This document shows, piece by piece, positions 44,239-54,344 of a DNA stretch of 64,000 nucleotides (position 1 is the stretch's first letter; each line of letters starts with the position of its first letter). This DNA comes from Alistipes sp. Its GTDB lineage: Bacteria > Bacteroidota > Bacteroidia > Bacteroidales > Rikenellaceae. A model generated the notes under the pieces. The model saw only the letters and a list, made by a program, of their open reading frames with translations, was not told the DNA's origin and ran no database searches. The stretch spans positions 1-64,000 of the forward strand of contig JAFZHB010000004.1 of assembly GCA_017555105.1 (NCBI GenBank), written 5' to 3'. The translations under genes and the position numbers were made by a program.

Positions 44239-44246
44239 TAAATTTG
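44239..44246 (+). promoter_or_regulatory. fbp promoter -7 element
   Basis: TAAATTTG lies 45 bp before fbp and gives a start near 44253, just before a leader hairpin. The -33 half is weak. Confidence 0.55.
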
Positions 44247-44256
44247 TATGTATGTA

Positions 44257-44272
44257 GGCGCGCACAAGCGCC
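44257..44272 (+). promoter_or_regulatory. fbp leader hairpin
   Basis: GGCGC (44257-44261) pairs with GCGCC (44268-44272) around GCACAA, a few bases after the predicted transcription start. Sequence and position resemble the hairpin before serC. Confidence 0.5.
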
Positions 44273-44291
44273 GCGATTTAAGCAGAGAACT

Positions 44292-46277
44292 ATGGCAAAT
44301 GAGCTGACAAAACGCGATGTGAAGGAGGATTTGCGCTATCTGAAACTCCTCTCACGCGACTTTCCGACCGTCTCGAGCGTAACGGCCGAGATTATTAATT
44401 TGGAGGCGATTCTCCACCTCCCGAAGCCTACCGAGCACTTCCTGGCCGATCTGCACGGTGAGAACGACGCCTTTCAGCATGTCATTCGCAATGCCTCGGG
44501 TAACATCAAGCGCAAGGTGAAGGAGCTCTTCGGAGGGCAGCTCACCCACGACCAGATCAAGGAGCTCTGCACGCTGATCTACTACCCCGAGCAGAAGCTC
44601 AAACTCGTACGCCGTACGGAGACGAATCTCGACGAGTTCTACGCCGCGACGCTCAATCGCCTGATCATCCTCTGTCGCGATGTTTCGTCGAAATATACCC
44701 GCTCGAAGGTGCGCAAGAGCCTCCCCGAGGAGTATGCCTATATCATCGAGGAGCTGCTGCACGAGACCTCCGATGTGAGCAACAAGCAGGCCTACCTGAA
44801 TGTGATCGTGCAGACGATCATCTCCACGCGCCGTGCTGCCGACTTCATCGTGGCGCTCTGCTACCTGATTCAGCGCCTCTCGATCGACCGACTCCATATT
44901 CTGGGCGATATCTTCGATCGCGGCTCGGGTGCGCACCTGATCCTCGATATGCTCTGCAACTACCCCCATTTCGATATTCAGTGGGGCAACCACGATGTGC
45001 TCTGGATGGGTGCTGCCGCAGGAAATATGTGCTGTATTGCCAGCGTGCTGCGTCTCTCGCTGCGCTACGCCAATACGCTCACGATCGAGGATGGCTATGC
45101 GATCAACATGGTTCCGCTGGCTACTTTCGCCATGGAGACCTACGCCGACGACGACTGCCGCATCTTTGCACCCCATGTCGAGGAGAACCGCCCCGATCTG
45201 AACGAGAAGACGCTCCGCCTGATTGCCCAGATGCACAAGGCGATCACGGTGATCAACTTTAAGTTGGAGGGTGCGATGTGCAAGGCCTACCCCGAGTGGG
45301 GCATGGAGCACCGCTGCGTGCTGGAGCACATCGACAAGGAGGCGGGCACGATCACGCTCGACGGAGTTACCTACCCGCTCATCGACAGCAACTTCCCGAC
45401 GCTCGATCCCGAGAATCCCTATGCGCTGACGCCGGAGGAGGCCGATCTGATGGAACGCCTCAAGCACTCGTTCATGATCAGCGAACGCCTGCGTACGCAT
45501 GTCGGCTGCCTGCTCTCGCACGGTGGTATGTATGAGATCTACAACTCGAACCTCTTGTTCCACGCTTCGGTACCGCTCAATGCCGACGGTACGCTGCGTG
45601 AGGTGCTGATCGACCGCACGAAGGTCAAGGGCAAGGAGCTGATGCAACGCGTCGATCAGGTGGTGCGTACAGCCTTCGACCTGGGCGCCGACCACGACGA
45701 GCGCAAATTTGCTACGGACTACTTCTGGTACCTCTGGAGCGGAGCCGACTCGCCCCTCTTCGGTAAGTCGAAGATGGCGACCTTCGAACGCTACTTCATC
45801 GCCGATCCGACCACCCACAAGGAGGAGAAGGGCTGGTACTATACGCTGCGCGATTCGGCCGAGGTGTGTGAGCGCATCCTCGACGAGTTTGGCGTGACGG
45901 GCTCGCATCGCCACATTATCAACGGTCATGTCCCGGTGCGTGCCGGCAAGGGTGAGAACCCGATCAAGGCCGATGGTCGCCTGATGGTGATCGACGGTGG
46001 TTTTGCCAAAGCCTACCACAACAAGACGGGTATCGCGGGCTATACGCTGGTCTACCACAGCCGTGGCTTCCAGCTCGTGCAACACGAACCCTTCAAGTCG
46101 GCCGAGGAGGCGATCCTGAACGGTACGGATATCCACAGTACGACGCAGATCGTGGAGATGATGGGTCGTCGCGAGATGGTGAGCGATACGGATATTGGTC
46201 GCGAGCTGCGCGAGCAGATCGAGGATCTCAAGCGCCTCTTGCGCGCTTATCGTCGTGGTTACATCAAGGAGCGGTAG
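44292..46277 (+). CDS. fbp: Fructose-1,6-bisphosphatase, class III
   Basis: This enzyme removes the 1-phosphate of fructose 1,6-bisphosphate in gluconeogenesis. The 661-residue protein belongs to the metallophosphatase-fold class III type known from Firmicutes and Bacteroidetes, with metal-site motifs FLADLHGENDAF near residue 48, ILGDIFDRGS near residue 209 and WGNHDVLWMG near residue 235, and late HIINGHVPV. It is unrelated to class I FBPase. It has a short structured leader. serC follows 93 bp later with its own promoter. Confidence 0.95.
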   Translation: MANELTKRDVKEDLRYLKLLSRDFPTVSSVTAEIINLEAILHLPKPTEHFLADLHGENDAFQHVIRNASGNIKRKVKELFGGQLTHDQIKELCTLIYYPEQKLKLVRRTETNLDEFYAATLNRLIILCRDVSSKYTRSKVRKSLPEEYAYIIEELLHETSDVSNKQAYLNVIVQTIISTRRAADFIVALCYLIQRLSIDRLHILGDIFDRGSGAHLILDMLCNYPHFDIQWGNHDVLWMGAAAGNMCCIASVLRLSLRYANTLTIEDGYAINMVPLATFAMETYADDDCRIFAPHVEENRPDLNEKTLRLIAQMHKAITVINFKLEGAMCKAYPEWGMEHRCVLEHIDKEAGTITLDGVTYPLIDSNFPTLDPENPYALTPEEADLMERLKHSFMISERLRTHVGCLLSHGGMYEIYNSNLLFHASVPLNADGTLREVLIDRTKVKGKELMQRVDQVVRTAFDLGADHDERKFATDYFWYLWSGADSPLFGKSKMATFERYFIADPTTHKEEKGWYYTLRDSAEVCERILDEFGVTGSHRHIINGHVPVRAGKGENPIKADGRLMVIDGGFAKAYHNKTGIAGYTLVYHSRGFQLVQHEPFKSAEEAILNGTDIHSTTQIVEMMGRREMVSDTDIGRELREQIEDLKRLLRAYRRGYIKER

Positions 46278-46295
46278 ATTTCCCCGTTTTTTGAT

Positions 46296-46303
46296 TATAT
46301 TTG
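46296..46303 (+). promoter_or_regulatory. serC promoter -7 element
   Basis: TATATTTG gives a start near 46310. No clear -33 element is visible. It would drive serC-serA-DUF1015. Confidence 0.6.
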
Positions 46304-46315
46304 CCAAGCATAACA

Positions 46316-46331
46316 GGACGCGCAAGCGTCC
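46316..46331 (+). promoter_or_regulatory. serC leader hairpin
   Basis: GGACGC (46316-46321) and GCGTCC (46326-46331) close a GCAA tetraloop of the stable GNRA type, immediately after the predicted transcription start. CCGAT follows, as CGCGAT follows the fbp hairpin. Confidence 0.55.
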
Positions 46332-46370
46332 CGATGCGATAACAGAAGTTTTTTAGTAAAACAATAGACT

Positions 46371-47444
46371 ATGAAAAAACATGTTTTCAACGCAGGCCCG
46401 TCGCTCTTGGCGAAGGAGGTCTATGAGAGTGCCGTGCAGGCAATTATGGATTTCAACGGATCGGGTGTTTCGATCCTCTCGATCTCGCACCGCACGCCCG
46501 ATTTCGATGCCGTGATGGCAGAGGCCGATGCACTCTTCCGTGAGCTGTTGCAGATTCCCGATAACTATAAGATTTTCTACATTGGTGGTGGTGCCAGCAC
46601 CTTCTTCTACGAGATTCCGGCCAACTTCCTCGGCTCGAAGGCCGCCTACATCAACACGGGCGTCTGGTCGAAGAAGGCGATCAAGGAGGCAAAGCGCTAC
46701 GGCGAGGTGGAGGTGATTGCCACTTCGGAGGATAAGAACTTCAACTACATCCCGAAGGGCTTCACGATCCCGACCGATGCCGACTACCTCCACATCACCT
46801 CGAACAACACGATCTATGGTACGGAGTTCCACGAGGACCTCGACTCCCCTATTCCGGTGATTGCCGACATGAGTTCGAACATCCTCTCGCGTCCGATCGA
46901 TGTGACGAAGTATGCGATGATTTACGGTGGTGCGCAGAAGAACCTCGCTCCGGCAGGTGTTGCCTTCGCCATCATTCGCGAGGATATGCTCGATCGCGTG
47001 GTGCGCGACTTGCCCTCGATGGTGCAGTTCAAGACCCATGTCGAGAACAACTCGATGTTCAACACCCCGCCCGTATTCCCGATCTATGTGCTGAAGGAGT
47101 CGCTCAAGTGGCTTAAGTCGATCGGTGGTGTCGAGGCGATTTACAAACGCAACCTCGAGAAGGCCGAGCTGCTCTACAACGAGATCGACCGCAACCCGTT
47201 GTTCCGTGGTACGGTGGAGAAGGAGTCGCGCTCGCTGATGAACATCTGCTTTGTGATGGAGGAGGGCTACGAGGATCTCGCAGCCGAGTTTATGGCCTAC
47301 ACCAAGGAGCAGGGCATCGTGGGTATCAAGGGACACCGTCTGGTGGGCGGCTTCCGCGCTTCGTGCTACAATGCGCTTGAGAAGGAGAGCGTCGAGGTTC
47401 TCGTGAAGTGCATGCAGGATTTCGCTGCCAAGCACGCGAAGTAA
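46371..47444 (+). CDS. serC: Phosphoserine aminotransferase
   Basis: SerC transaminates 3-phosphohydroxypyruvate to phosphoserine. The 357-residue class V aminotransferase has [13 protein letters not shown] at the start, [14 protein letters not shown] near residue 65, and the PLP-lysine segment [13 protein letters not shown] near residue 184. serA follows, so the first two serine steps are encoded together, in reverse pathway order. Confidence 0.96.
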   Translation: MKKHVFNAGPSLLAKEVYESAVQAIMDFNGSGVSILSISHRTPDFDAVMAEADALFRELLQIPDNYKIFYIGGGASTFFYEIPANFLGSKAAYINTGVWSKKAIKEAKRYGEVEVIATSEDKNFNYIPKGFTIPTDADYLHITSNNTIYGTEFHEDLDSPIPVIADMSSNILSRPIDVTKYAMIYGGAQKNLAPAGVAFAIIREDMLDRVVRDLPSMVQFKTHVENNSMFNTPPVFPIYVLKESLKWLKSIGGVEAIYKRNLEKAELLYNEIDRNPLFRGTVEKESRSLMNICFVMEEGYEDLAAEFMAYTKEQGIVGIKGHRLVGGFRASCYNALEKESVEVLVKCMQDFAAKHAK

Positions 47445-47525
47445 ACAACCATGGCAACCATTATCCCCTTCCTCTATGAGAAGCGTGAGGAGAAGGCTGT
47501 CTATTTCACCTCATTATTGAAGCAT

Positions 47526-48449
47526 ATGAAAATTCTGGTAGCAACCGAAAAACCCTTTGCTCGCGAGGCGGTCGAGGGTATTCGTCAGATTGTGGAGCAG
47601 GCCGGTCAGGAGCTGGCACTGCTCGAGAAATATACCGAGAAGGCCGAGTTGTTGGCCGCTGTAGCCGATGCCGATGCCCTGATTGTCCGCAGCGATAAGG
47701 TGACGGCCGAGGTGATCGAGGCTGCCAAGCAGCTCAAGATCGTGGTGCGCGCCGGTGCAGGCTACGACAATGTCGACCTGCAGGCCGCTACGCAGCGTGG
47801 CGTCGTGGTGATGAACACGCCGGGTCAGAACTCAAATGCGGTGGCTGAGCTGGCGCTCGGCATGATGCTCTACATGGCACGCAACCGCTTTACGCCCGGT
47901 ACGGGATCCGAGTTGCAGGGCAAGACCCTCGCCATCCACGCCTACGGCAATGTGGGTAAGTTGGTGGCCAAGAAGGGCAAGGCGCTGGGTATGCGCGTGG
48001 TGGCTTACGACCCCTTTATTACGGATGCCTATGTGTATGACAACGACGGCGTTGAGAAGGTGGATTCGGTCGAGGAGCTCTACGCAATGGCCGATTACCT
48101 CTCGTTGCATATTCCCTCGAATGCCGAGACGAAGGCATCGATCGGCTACGAGAAGCTGATTTCGATGCCGAAGGGCGCTACGCTGGTGAATACAGCGCGC
48201 AAGGAGGTGATCGACGAGGAGGGTCTCGTGGCTGCTATGACCGAGCGTGAGGATCTGAAGTATGTCACCGACATTGCTCCGACCAATGCCGCCGAGATGG
48301 AGGAGCGTTTCGGCAAGCGTTTCTTCGCCACCCCCAAGAAACAGGGAGCTGAAACGGCCGAGGCGAATATCAACGCCGGTTTGGCTGCTGCTCGTCAGGT
48401 GATCGACTACCTCTTGAACGGCAACACGCGCTTCCAGGTAAATAAGTAA
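47526..48449 (+). CDS. serA: D-3-phosphoglycerate dehydrogenase, ACT-less with active-site Lys
   Basis: SerA oxidises 3-phosphoglycerate to start serine synthesis. The 307-residue protein has only the catalytic and NAD-binding domains, without a C-terminal ACT regulatory domain. The NAD loop is HAYGNVGKLVA and NTARKEV is intact, but where most PGDHs have the catalytic His in TPHxG this protein has TPKKQGAETAEAN, with Lys at residues 271-272. That pattern fits the Lys-type short PGDH described from Entamoeba. I chose ATG 47526 because homologous proteins begin at MKILVATEKPF. An in-frame ATG at 47451, 6 bp after serC, would add 25 residues and cannot be excluded. Confidence 0.9.
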   Translation: MKILVATEKPFAREAVEGIRQIVEQAGQELALLEKYTEKAELLAAVADADALIVRSDKVTAEVIEAAKQLKIVVRAGAGYDNVDLQAATQRGVVVMNTPGQNSNAVAELALGMMLYMARNRFTPGTGSELQGKTLAIHAYGNVGKLVAKKGKALGMRVVAYDPFITDAYVYDNDGVEKVDSVEELYAMADYLSLHIPSNAETKASIGYEKLISMPKGATLVNTARKEVIDEEGLVAAMTEREDLKYVTDIAPTNAAEMEERFGKRFFATPKKQGAETAEANINAGLAAARQVIDYLLNGNTRFQVNK

Positions 48450-48477
48450 TCGAAGAGTAACCTTAACACACGAAACG

Positions 48478-49719
48478 ATGGTAAAGATCAAACCTTTCTG
48501 CGGCATTCGTCCGCCGAAGGAATATGCAGCCGAGGTGGCATCGCGTCCCTACGATGTGCTGAACTCGGTCGAGGCCAAGGAGGAGGCTACCGAACGCTCG
48601 CTCCTGCACATTATCAAACCCGAGATCGACTTCGATCCGATCGCCGATGAGCACTCGGAGGAGGTCTATCAGAAGGCAGTTGAGAACTTCAAACGCTGGC
48701 AGGCTGAAGGTTGGTTGCAGCAGGACGAGGAGGAGTACTACTATGTCTATGCGCAGACGATGGATGGTCGCACGCAGTATGGCTTGGCGATGTGCTGCCA
48801 CTACGAGGACTACCTCTCGGGCGCAATCAAGAAGCACGAGCTGACGCGTACGGATAAGGAGGAGGATCGTATGATTCATGTCCGCAACCAGCAGGCCAAC
48901 ATCGAGCCGGTCTTCTTCGCCTACCCTGATGATGAGGAGGTGAACCGCATCGTCAGCGAGGTGATCCAGGGTGAGCCGGAGTATGCTTTCACGGCGGCAG
49001 ATGGCTTTGGTCACCAGTTGTGGGTGATCCGTGACCGTAAGACGAACGATCGCCTGACGGAGTTGTTTGCTGCTATCCCCGCCCTCTATGTGGCCGATGG
49101 CCACCACCGCACGGCCGCTGCGGCTCGTGTGGGTGTGGAGTGCCAGTCGAAAAACCCGAATCACACGGGCGAGGAGGAGTACTGCTACTTCCTGGCGGTC
49201 ACCTTCCCCGCATCGCAGCTCAAGATCATCGACTACAACCGCGTGGTGAAGGATCTCAATGGTCTGACGCCCGATGAACTGATTGAGAGGCTCGGTGAGT
49301 CGTTTGTGGTGGAGAAGATGGGCGCGGAGGAGTATCGCCCCGCGGCTCTGCACAACTTTGCCATGTACCTCGAGGGTGCGTGGTACAGCCTCACGGCCAA
49401 GGAGGGTACCTACAACGACGCCGACCCGATTGGTGTGCTCGATGTGACGGTGCTCTCGGATCTGGTGCTGGATAAGATTTTCGACATCAAGGATTTGCGC
49501 ACCTCGAAGCGTATCGACTTCGTGGGCGGTATCCGCGGCTTGGGTGAGTTGAAGCGTCGTGTCGATAGCGGTGAGATGCAGGTTGCATTCGCCCTCTACC
49601 CCGTCTCGATGCAACAGCTGATCAACATTGCCGACACGGGCAACATCATGCCGCCGAAGACCACTTGGTTCGAGCCGAAACTGCGCTCGGGTGTGGTGAT
49701 TCACTCCTTTGCCGAGTAG
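48478..49719 (+). CDS. DUF1015 family protein linked to serine genes
   Basis: The family function is not established. The 413-residue protein starts with IKPFCGIRPPKEYAAEVASRP-like sequence, typical of DUF1015, and carries YVADGHHRTAAA near residue 200. The DGHHR motif is reminiscent of the ParB/sulfiredoxin-like serine kinases (SbnI/SerK), which phosphorylate free serine. With serC and serA directly upstream (28-bp gap), a role in serine or phosphoserine metabolism is a reasonable inference, not a demonstrated one. A strong bidirectional terminator follows. Confidence 0.85.
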   Translation: MVKIKPFCGIRPPKEYAAEVASRPYDVLNSVEAKEEATERSLLHIIKPEIDFDPIADEHSEEVYQKAVENFKRWQAEGWLQQDEEEYYYVYAQTMDGRTQYGLAMCCHYEDYLSGAIKKHELTRTDKEEDRMIHVRNQQANIEPVFFAYPDDEEVNRIVSEVIQGEPEYAFTAADGFGHQLWVIRDRKTNDRLTELFAAIPALYVADGHHRTAAAARVGVECQSKNPNHTGEEEYCYFLAVTFPASQLKIIDYNRVVKDLNGLTPDELIERLGESFVVEKMGAEEYRPAALHNFAMYLEGAWYSLTAKEGTYNDADPIGVLDVTVLSDLVLDKIFDIKDLRTSKRIDFVGGIRGLGELKRRVDSGEMQVAFALYPVSMQQLINIADTGNIMPPKTTWFEPKLRSGVVIHSFAE

Positions 49720-49736
49720 GCGCGGAAGGATCGAAC

Positions 49737-49775
49737 GAAAAAGGTGCCGCTTGCGTTTGCAGGCGGCACCTTTGT
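49737..49775. terminator. Bidirectional terminator, DUF1015 / fmt
   Basis: AAGGTGCCGC (49741-49750) and GCGGCACCTT (49763-49772) form a perfect 10-bp stem, with A-rich sequence before and T after. Confidence 0.92.
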
Positions 49776-49797
49776 TATATAAGTGTCAAACGACTCG

Positions 49798-50763
49798 CTA
49801 TTGGAAACGGTAGCGCTCGATCTCGCGGAAACCCAAAAGCAGATCGTGCGCCTTCATGCGGCGCTTTCCGGCAATCTGCAGCTCCTCGATGCGGATTACA
49901 CCCCCACCGCAAGCAACCTCGATCCGATCGCGATGGTCGGTCGTGATCGTGCCGTAGGGGCGCTCATGCTTCTCGGCGTGGAACGAGGCGGTGAAGATCT
50001 TGGCCGAGAGCGGCGCGCCATCCTCCTTCTGGAGCTCGCTCCAGGCGGCCGGATAGGGCGAAAGACCGCGTACGAAGTTGATGATCTCCTCGCCCGATTT
50101 CGACCAGTCGATGCGGCAATCCTCCTTGAAGATCTTCGGAGCGGGTTTCAGGGTCGACTCGTCGATGTGCTGCTGCTCAATCGGGTTGATCTCACCCGCT
50201 GCGAGTTGCTCCACCGTTTCGAGCACGAGCCCCGTGCCCTTGTGCATCAGGCGATCGTAGAGCGTGCCGATCGTATCGTCGGCTGCAATCGGCTCACGCA
50301 GCTGACCGATGATCGCACCCTTGTCGATCTCGTGGTTCAGCAGGAAGGTTGTGACGCCCGTCTCCTGCTCGCCGTTGATGATCGCCCAGTTGATGGGCGC
50401 AGCACCGCGATACTGGGGCAGGAGCGAGGCGTGGAGGTTGAAGGTACCCAGGCGCGGCATGGCCCAGATCACCTCGGGTAACATACGGAAAGCAATGACG
50501 ATGCCCAGGTCGGGCTTCAGTGCGCGCATCGCCTCCACAAAGGCCTCGTCGCGCAGCTTCTCGGGTTGCAGAATCGGTAGACCCAGCTCGCGGGCAGCCA
50601 CCTTGACATCACTCTCGCGCAGCTGCTGACCGCGACCGGCCGGTTTGTCGGGCGTGGTGACGACGGCTACCACCTGATAGCCACCCTCCACCAGCGCACG
50701 CAGCGAGGGCACGGCAAACTCGGGCGTGCCCATAAAGACAATGCGTAGATCCTTGGCGTTCAT
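49798..50763 (-). CDS. fmt: Methionyl-tRNA formyltransferase
   Basis: Fmt formylates Met-tRNA for initiation. The 321-residue protein has VFMGTPEFAVPSL near the start, the catalytic HASLLPQYRGAAPINWAI near residue 110 with Asn-His-Asp typical of formyltransferases, and a C-terminal OB-like domain. It is the last gene of the znuB-like, lptF/G, ribBA, fmt run and lies 9 bp after ribBA. No def gene adjoins it. Confidence 0.95.
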   Translation of the reverse strand: MNAKDLRIVFMGTPEFAVPSLRALVEGGYQVVAVVTTPDKPAGRGQQLRESDVKVAARELGLPILQPEKLRDEAFVEAMRALKPDLGIVIAFRMLPEVIWAMPRLGTFNLHASLLPQYRGAAPINWAIINGEQETGVTTFLLNHEIDKGAIIGQLREPIAADDTIGTLYDRLMHKGTGLVLETVEQLAAGEINPIEQQHIDESTLKPAPKIFKEDCRIDWSKSGEEIINFVRGLSPYPAAWSELQKEDGAPLSAKIFTASFHAEKHERPYGTITTDHRDRIEVACGGGVIRIEELQIAGKRRMKAHDLLLGFREIERYRFQ

Positions 50764-50772
50764 CCCTCTACC

Positions 50773-51996
50773 CTATTTTTTCTCCAGACCCAGCGTGTGA
50801 TTCATGCGCTCCTGCTTCGTCGAGAGGTAGCGCTCGTTGTAGGAGTTGGGCTTGATCACGATCGGCACAATCTCGTCGATCGTCAGGCCGTAGCCCTCCA
50901 ATCCCACCTTCTTCGAGGGATTGTTGGTCATCAGACGCATCTTGCGGATGCCCAGCTCACGGATGATGCTTGCACCCACGCCGTAGTCGCGCTCGTCGGC
51001 CTTGAAGCCGAGCTGCAGGTTGGCATCCACCGTGTCCAGACCCTGATCCTGCAATTTGTAGGCGTGGATCTTGTTGCAGAGGCCGATGCCACGACCCTCC
51101 TGATTGAGGTAGATCACCGCACCTTTGCCCTCACGCTCGATCATCTGCATCGCCTGGTGCAGTTGGTCGCCGCAGTCGCAACGATACGAACCAAAGATAT
51201 CGCCCGTGGCGCACGACGAGTGTACGCGGATCAAGACCGGCTCATCCTCGCTCCAGGTGCCCTTCGTCAGGGCTACATGCTCCACGCCGTTCGACTTCTG
51301 GCGGAAGGGCGTGATCTGGAACTCACCCCACTCGGTCGGCAGGGGTACGGTTACGCCGCGCTCGATGAGCGACTCCTCCTGCAGGCGGTAGGCAATGAGC
51401 TGCGCAATCGAGATGAGCTTCAAGTCGTGCTTCTTGGCGATCTCCACCAGCTGGGGCAGGCGCGCCATCGTGCCATCCTCATTCATCACCTCGATCAGCA
51501 CACCGGCAGGCTGCAAGCCGGCCAGACGCGCCAGGTCAATAGCGGCCTCTGTGTGCCCCGGACGGCGCAATACGCCACGGTCGCGAGCACGCAGGGGGTT
51601 GATGTGACCCGGACGACCCAGGTCGGTGGGCAAAGTCTCGGGGTTGGCCAATGCGCGCAGCGTGGCGGCACGGTCAGCAGCCGAAACACCCGTGGTGCAG
51701 CCGTGACCCAGCAGGTCGCACGAAACGGTGAAGGGGGTGCCGAGCAGCGAGGTGTTGTTCTCCTCCATCATCTGCAGCCCCAGCTCGTCGCAACGCTTCT
51801 CCGAGAGCGGTGCGCAGAGCACACCACGACCCTCGTGCAGCATGAAATTTACCACCTCGGGGGTGACAAGCTCGGCTGCTACGATGAAGTCGCCCTCGTT
51901 TTCGCGATCCTCATCATCGACTACGATGACTACCTTGCCTTGGCGGAAATCCTCGATAGCCTCTTCGATGCTATTTAATACACTCTGTTGTTCCAT
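50773..51996 (-). CDS. ribBA: Bifunctional DHBP synthase / GTP cyclohydrolase II
   Basis: This fusion makes the two riboflavin precursors. Of 407 residues, the N-terminal half is RibB ([13 protein letters not shown] near residue 27, [29 protein letters not shown]). The C-terminal half is RibA with the zinc cysteines in [19 protein letters not shown] and [10 protein letters not shown]. Both halves keep their key residues. Its start overlaps the LptF/G stop by 1 bp. No riboflavin riboswitch is seen, as expected for an internal operon position. Confidence 0.95.
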   Translation of the reverse strand: MEQQSVLNSIEEAIEDFRQGKVVIVVDDEDRENEGDFIVAAELVTPEVVNFMLHEGRGVLCAPLSEKRCDELGLQMMEENNTSLLGTPFTVSCDLLGHGCTTGVSAADRAATLRALANPETLPTDLGRPGHINPLRARDRGVLRRPGHTEAAIDLARLAGLQPAGVLIEVMNEDGTMARLPQLVEIAKKHDLKLISIAQLIAYRLQEESLIERGVTVPLPTEWGEFQITPFRQKSNGVEHVALTKGTWSEDEPVLIRVHSSCATGDIFGSYRCDCGDQLHQAMQMIEREGKGAVIYLNQEGRGIGLCNKIHAYKLQDQGLDTVDANLQLGFKADERDYGVGASIIRELGIRKMRLMTNNPSKKVGLEGYGLTIDEIVPIVIKPNSYNERYLSTKQERMNHTLGLEKK

Positions 51997-53495
51997 TATT
52001 TCTTATGCTTGATATTGATCTTGAATTTGTTTTTGCACCACGCCGTGTAGGGCTCGATGCGCTCCTGGATGGCCTTGATGCGGCCGGCATACCAATCCGT
52101 ATCGAGCAGTGTCGAGTCGTTCGTGGCCTTATAGGTCAGGTAGACGGCAATGGGCGAAAGCACGATGGTAGAGATCCACATGCCGAGTACAGCGTCCCAG
52201 TTACCCTCTTTGGTGGCCTTTTCACCCGTGAGCGAGATCATGTAGTAGATCACGAAGAAGAGCACCGAAATAACCACCGGCATACCCAAACCACCCTTGC
52301 GGATAATTGCTCCGAGCGGCGCGCCGATCAGGAAGAAGATCAAGATCGAGACGGGCAGCGAGAGCTTCTTGTGCCACTCCACTTTCGAACGGTAGAGCTG
52401 CGTGAGGGCCTGCTTGGCGTTCGACTCGTCGAACGAGAAGAGGTTACGCGAGTTCTTGGCCGAGGCGCGGGCTGCGTCCCAAACACGCTCTTTGTCGCGC
52501 GTCGAGAGCTGTGCGATCGAGTCGAGCAACAGGGCGTCGTAGTAGTCCGTGTGGTCGATGCGCAGGCTGTCGGGGAGCTTCAACACCGAGTGGTCCTTGG
52601 CGAAGATGCGCTCCTTGAGCAGCGGCTCGTAGGAGCGGTTGGTCGATGTGTTGACCAGCATCTCGAGCGAATCGATGTCGTGCTGCAGGGCACGCACATC
52701 CTTCGTCTGGCTGTTGGAGAACTGATTTGAATCCGAACGACCCAGGTCGAAGCCCGTCATCGGAATAACTTGCTCCTGATGCTCGAAGATGTGGTGGCGC
52801 ATCGAACTCTTGATGTACCAGTTGCTGCCGGCTGTCGAGCGCGTCTGCTCATACATCTCGCCGTTGTAGAGCGTGACGAGCAGGAAACGCTTATCGTCCG
52901 AGAGGCGGATGTAGCCCGAGTCGGCTACAATCGTATTCATGTTGCCGCTCGCCGAGCGGTTGTCGTAGATAAGCACATCGGTCAGCAGGTGCGTCGTGGG
53001 GTCTTGGTGGCCTACGCGGATCGACATATCGTCAATGCCGTTGAAGAAGAGGCCGTCCTGGAACTCGAGGTTCTGTTTCTGTTGTCGGATGTCGTAGAGG
53101 ATGCTGAGGACCTTCTTGTTGGCGTACGGCACCAGGTCGTTGCCGATGAAGAAGCTGCCGACCGAGATCAGCCCCACGAGGATGATCAGCGGCTTGGTGA
53201 TCTGCACGAGCGACATGCCGGCCGACTTCATAGCCAGCAACTCGTAGTTCTCGCCCAGGTTACCCAGCGTCATAATAGCTGCCAACAGCACAGCCAATGG
53301 CAGACCGAGCGGCAGCATATTGGCCATAAAGTAGGTCATCAGCTCGATGATGATGCCTGCGCTGAGGCCCTTACCGACCAGCTCGTCGATGTAGCGCCAC
53401 ACGATGTTCATCATCAAGACAAACATGACGATGAAGAAGGTGAGAATCATGGGGCCCAAATAGGATTTGAGCACGAGTTTATGGATCGTTTTCAT
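51996..53495 (-). CDS. LptF/LptG family permease
   Basis: This inner-membrane component of the LptBFG lipopolysaccharide extractor has 499 residues. Three membrane helices lie in the first 120 residues ([37 protein letters not shown]), a large periplasmic domain follows, and three helices lie near residues 375-455. The sequence [10 protein letters not shown] after helix 2 is the family coupling region. LptF and LptG cannot be told apart here. It overlaps the upstream permease gene by 4 bp. Confidence 0.92.
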   Translation of the reverse strand: MKTIHKLVLKSYLGPMILTFFIVMFVLMMNIVWRYIDELVGKGLSAGIIIELMTYFMANMLPLGLPLAVLLAAIMTLGNLGENYELLAMKSAGMSLVQITKPLIILVGLISVGSFFIGNDLVPYANKKVLSILYDIRQQKQNLEFQDGLFFNGIDDMSIRVGHQDPTTHLLTDVLIYDNRSASGNMNTIVADSGYIRLSDDKRFLLVTLYNGEMYEQTRSTAGSNWYIKSSMRHHIFEHQEQVIPMTGFDLGRSDSNQFSNSQTKDVRALQHDIDSLEMLVNTSTNRSYEPLLKERIFAKDHSVLKLPDSLRIDHTDYYDALLLDSIAQLSTRDKERVWDAARASAKNSRNLFSFDESNAKQALTQLYRSKVEWHKKLSLPVSILIFFLIGAPLGAIIRKGGLGMPVVISVLFFVIYYMISLTGEKATKEGNWDAVLGMWISTIVLSPIAVYLTYKATNDSTLLDTDWYAGRIKAIQERIEPYTAWCKNKFKINIKHKK

Positions 53496-54325
53496 GCCGC
53501 AGCTTTCAATTTATTTCGACACAAAGTTAATAGTTTTACCGCAATTAACCCAACGGTGAGGGTAAATATGATCGAAGTTCCGGGAGGCACCTCCCACGAG
53601 TAGCTCAAAATGAGTCCCGTGAGGTTGCCGACAATACCCACGAGCGGTGCTACGAGGGCGATGGTGCGGAACGAACGAAAGAGCGTGTTAGCAATCACTA
53701 CGGGCATGGTAATGAGCGAGATGAGTAGCACGATGCCCATCATGCGGATCGCCAGCACAATCGTGACGGCCATCAGCGCCGCCATCAGGTAGCTGACCCC
53801 CGCGACCGCCATGCCGCGTGTCCGGGCGAAGGAGCGATCGAAGGCGATGTACATGATCGGTCGCAACCACAGCAGCGCTCCGACCACCAAAACAAGCGTC
53901 AGCAGCGCCAGGGCTCGGATATCCTCGTCGGTGACCGTCACGATCGAACCGAAGAGGTAGGCTGACAGATCGCCCGAGGCGTAGCCCGGTGTGAGGTAGA
54001 GAAAGAGCGCTCCCAGCGCCATGCCGATCGACCAAATGATGCCGATGGCCGAGTCCTCGCGGATGCGCCCGTGCTGGCCAGCCCACTCGATGCCGAGTGC
54101 CGAAAAGAGCGCAAAGAGCATCGCACCGCCGATGGGATTGACCCCCAAGTAGAGGGCGAGACCCAATCCGCCAAATGAGGCGTGGGTCACACCACCGGCC
54201 AGAAAGACCAGTCTGCGGCTGACGATGTAGGTGCCGATGAGCGAGCAGGTGATCCCCGAAAGGATCGCCGCCCAAAAGGCGTTGGCAAGGTAGCCGTATT
54301 GGATCAAGTCTGCGAAAAACTCCAT
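53492..54325 (-). CDS. Metal ABC transporter permease, ZnuB family
   Basis: This 277-residue inner-membrane protein has about eight hydrophobic segments and the ABC-3 family stretch SRRLVFLAGGVTHASFGGLG near residue 37, which contacts the ATPase. Zinc or manganese is the usual substrate. No ATPase or binding-protein gene adjoins it, so its partners must lie elsewhere. It is first in the operon leading to lptF/G, ribBA and fmt. Confidence 0.9.
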   Translation of the reverse strand: MEFFADLIQYGYLANAFWAAILSGITCSLIGTYIVSRRLVFLAGGVTHASFGGLGLALYLGVNPIGGAMLFALFSALGIEWAGQHGRIREDSAIGIIWSIGMALGALFLYLTPGYASGDLSAYLFGSIVTVTDEDIRALALLTLVLVVGALLWLRPIMYIAFDRSFARTRGMAVAGVSYLMAALMAVTIVLAIRMMGIVLLISLITMPVVIANTLFRSFRTIALVAPLVGIVGNLTGLILSYSWEVPPGTSIIFTLTVGLIAVKLLTLCRNKLKAAA

Positions 54326-54344
54326 GATTCCCTTAAAAAGCGCG

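Noticed and set aside
47451-47525. Separate leader peptide or N-terminal extension before serA
   Set aside because: It is in frame with serA and follows serC by 6 bp, but ACT-less PGDHs begin at MKILVATEKPF; kept only as an alternative start.
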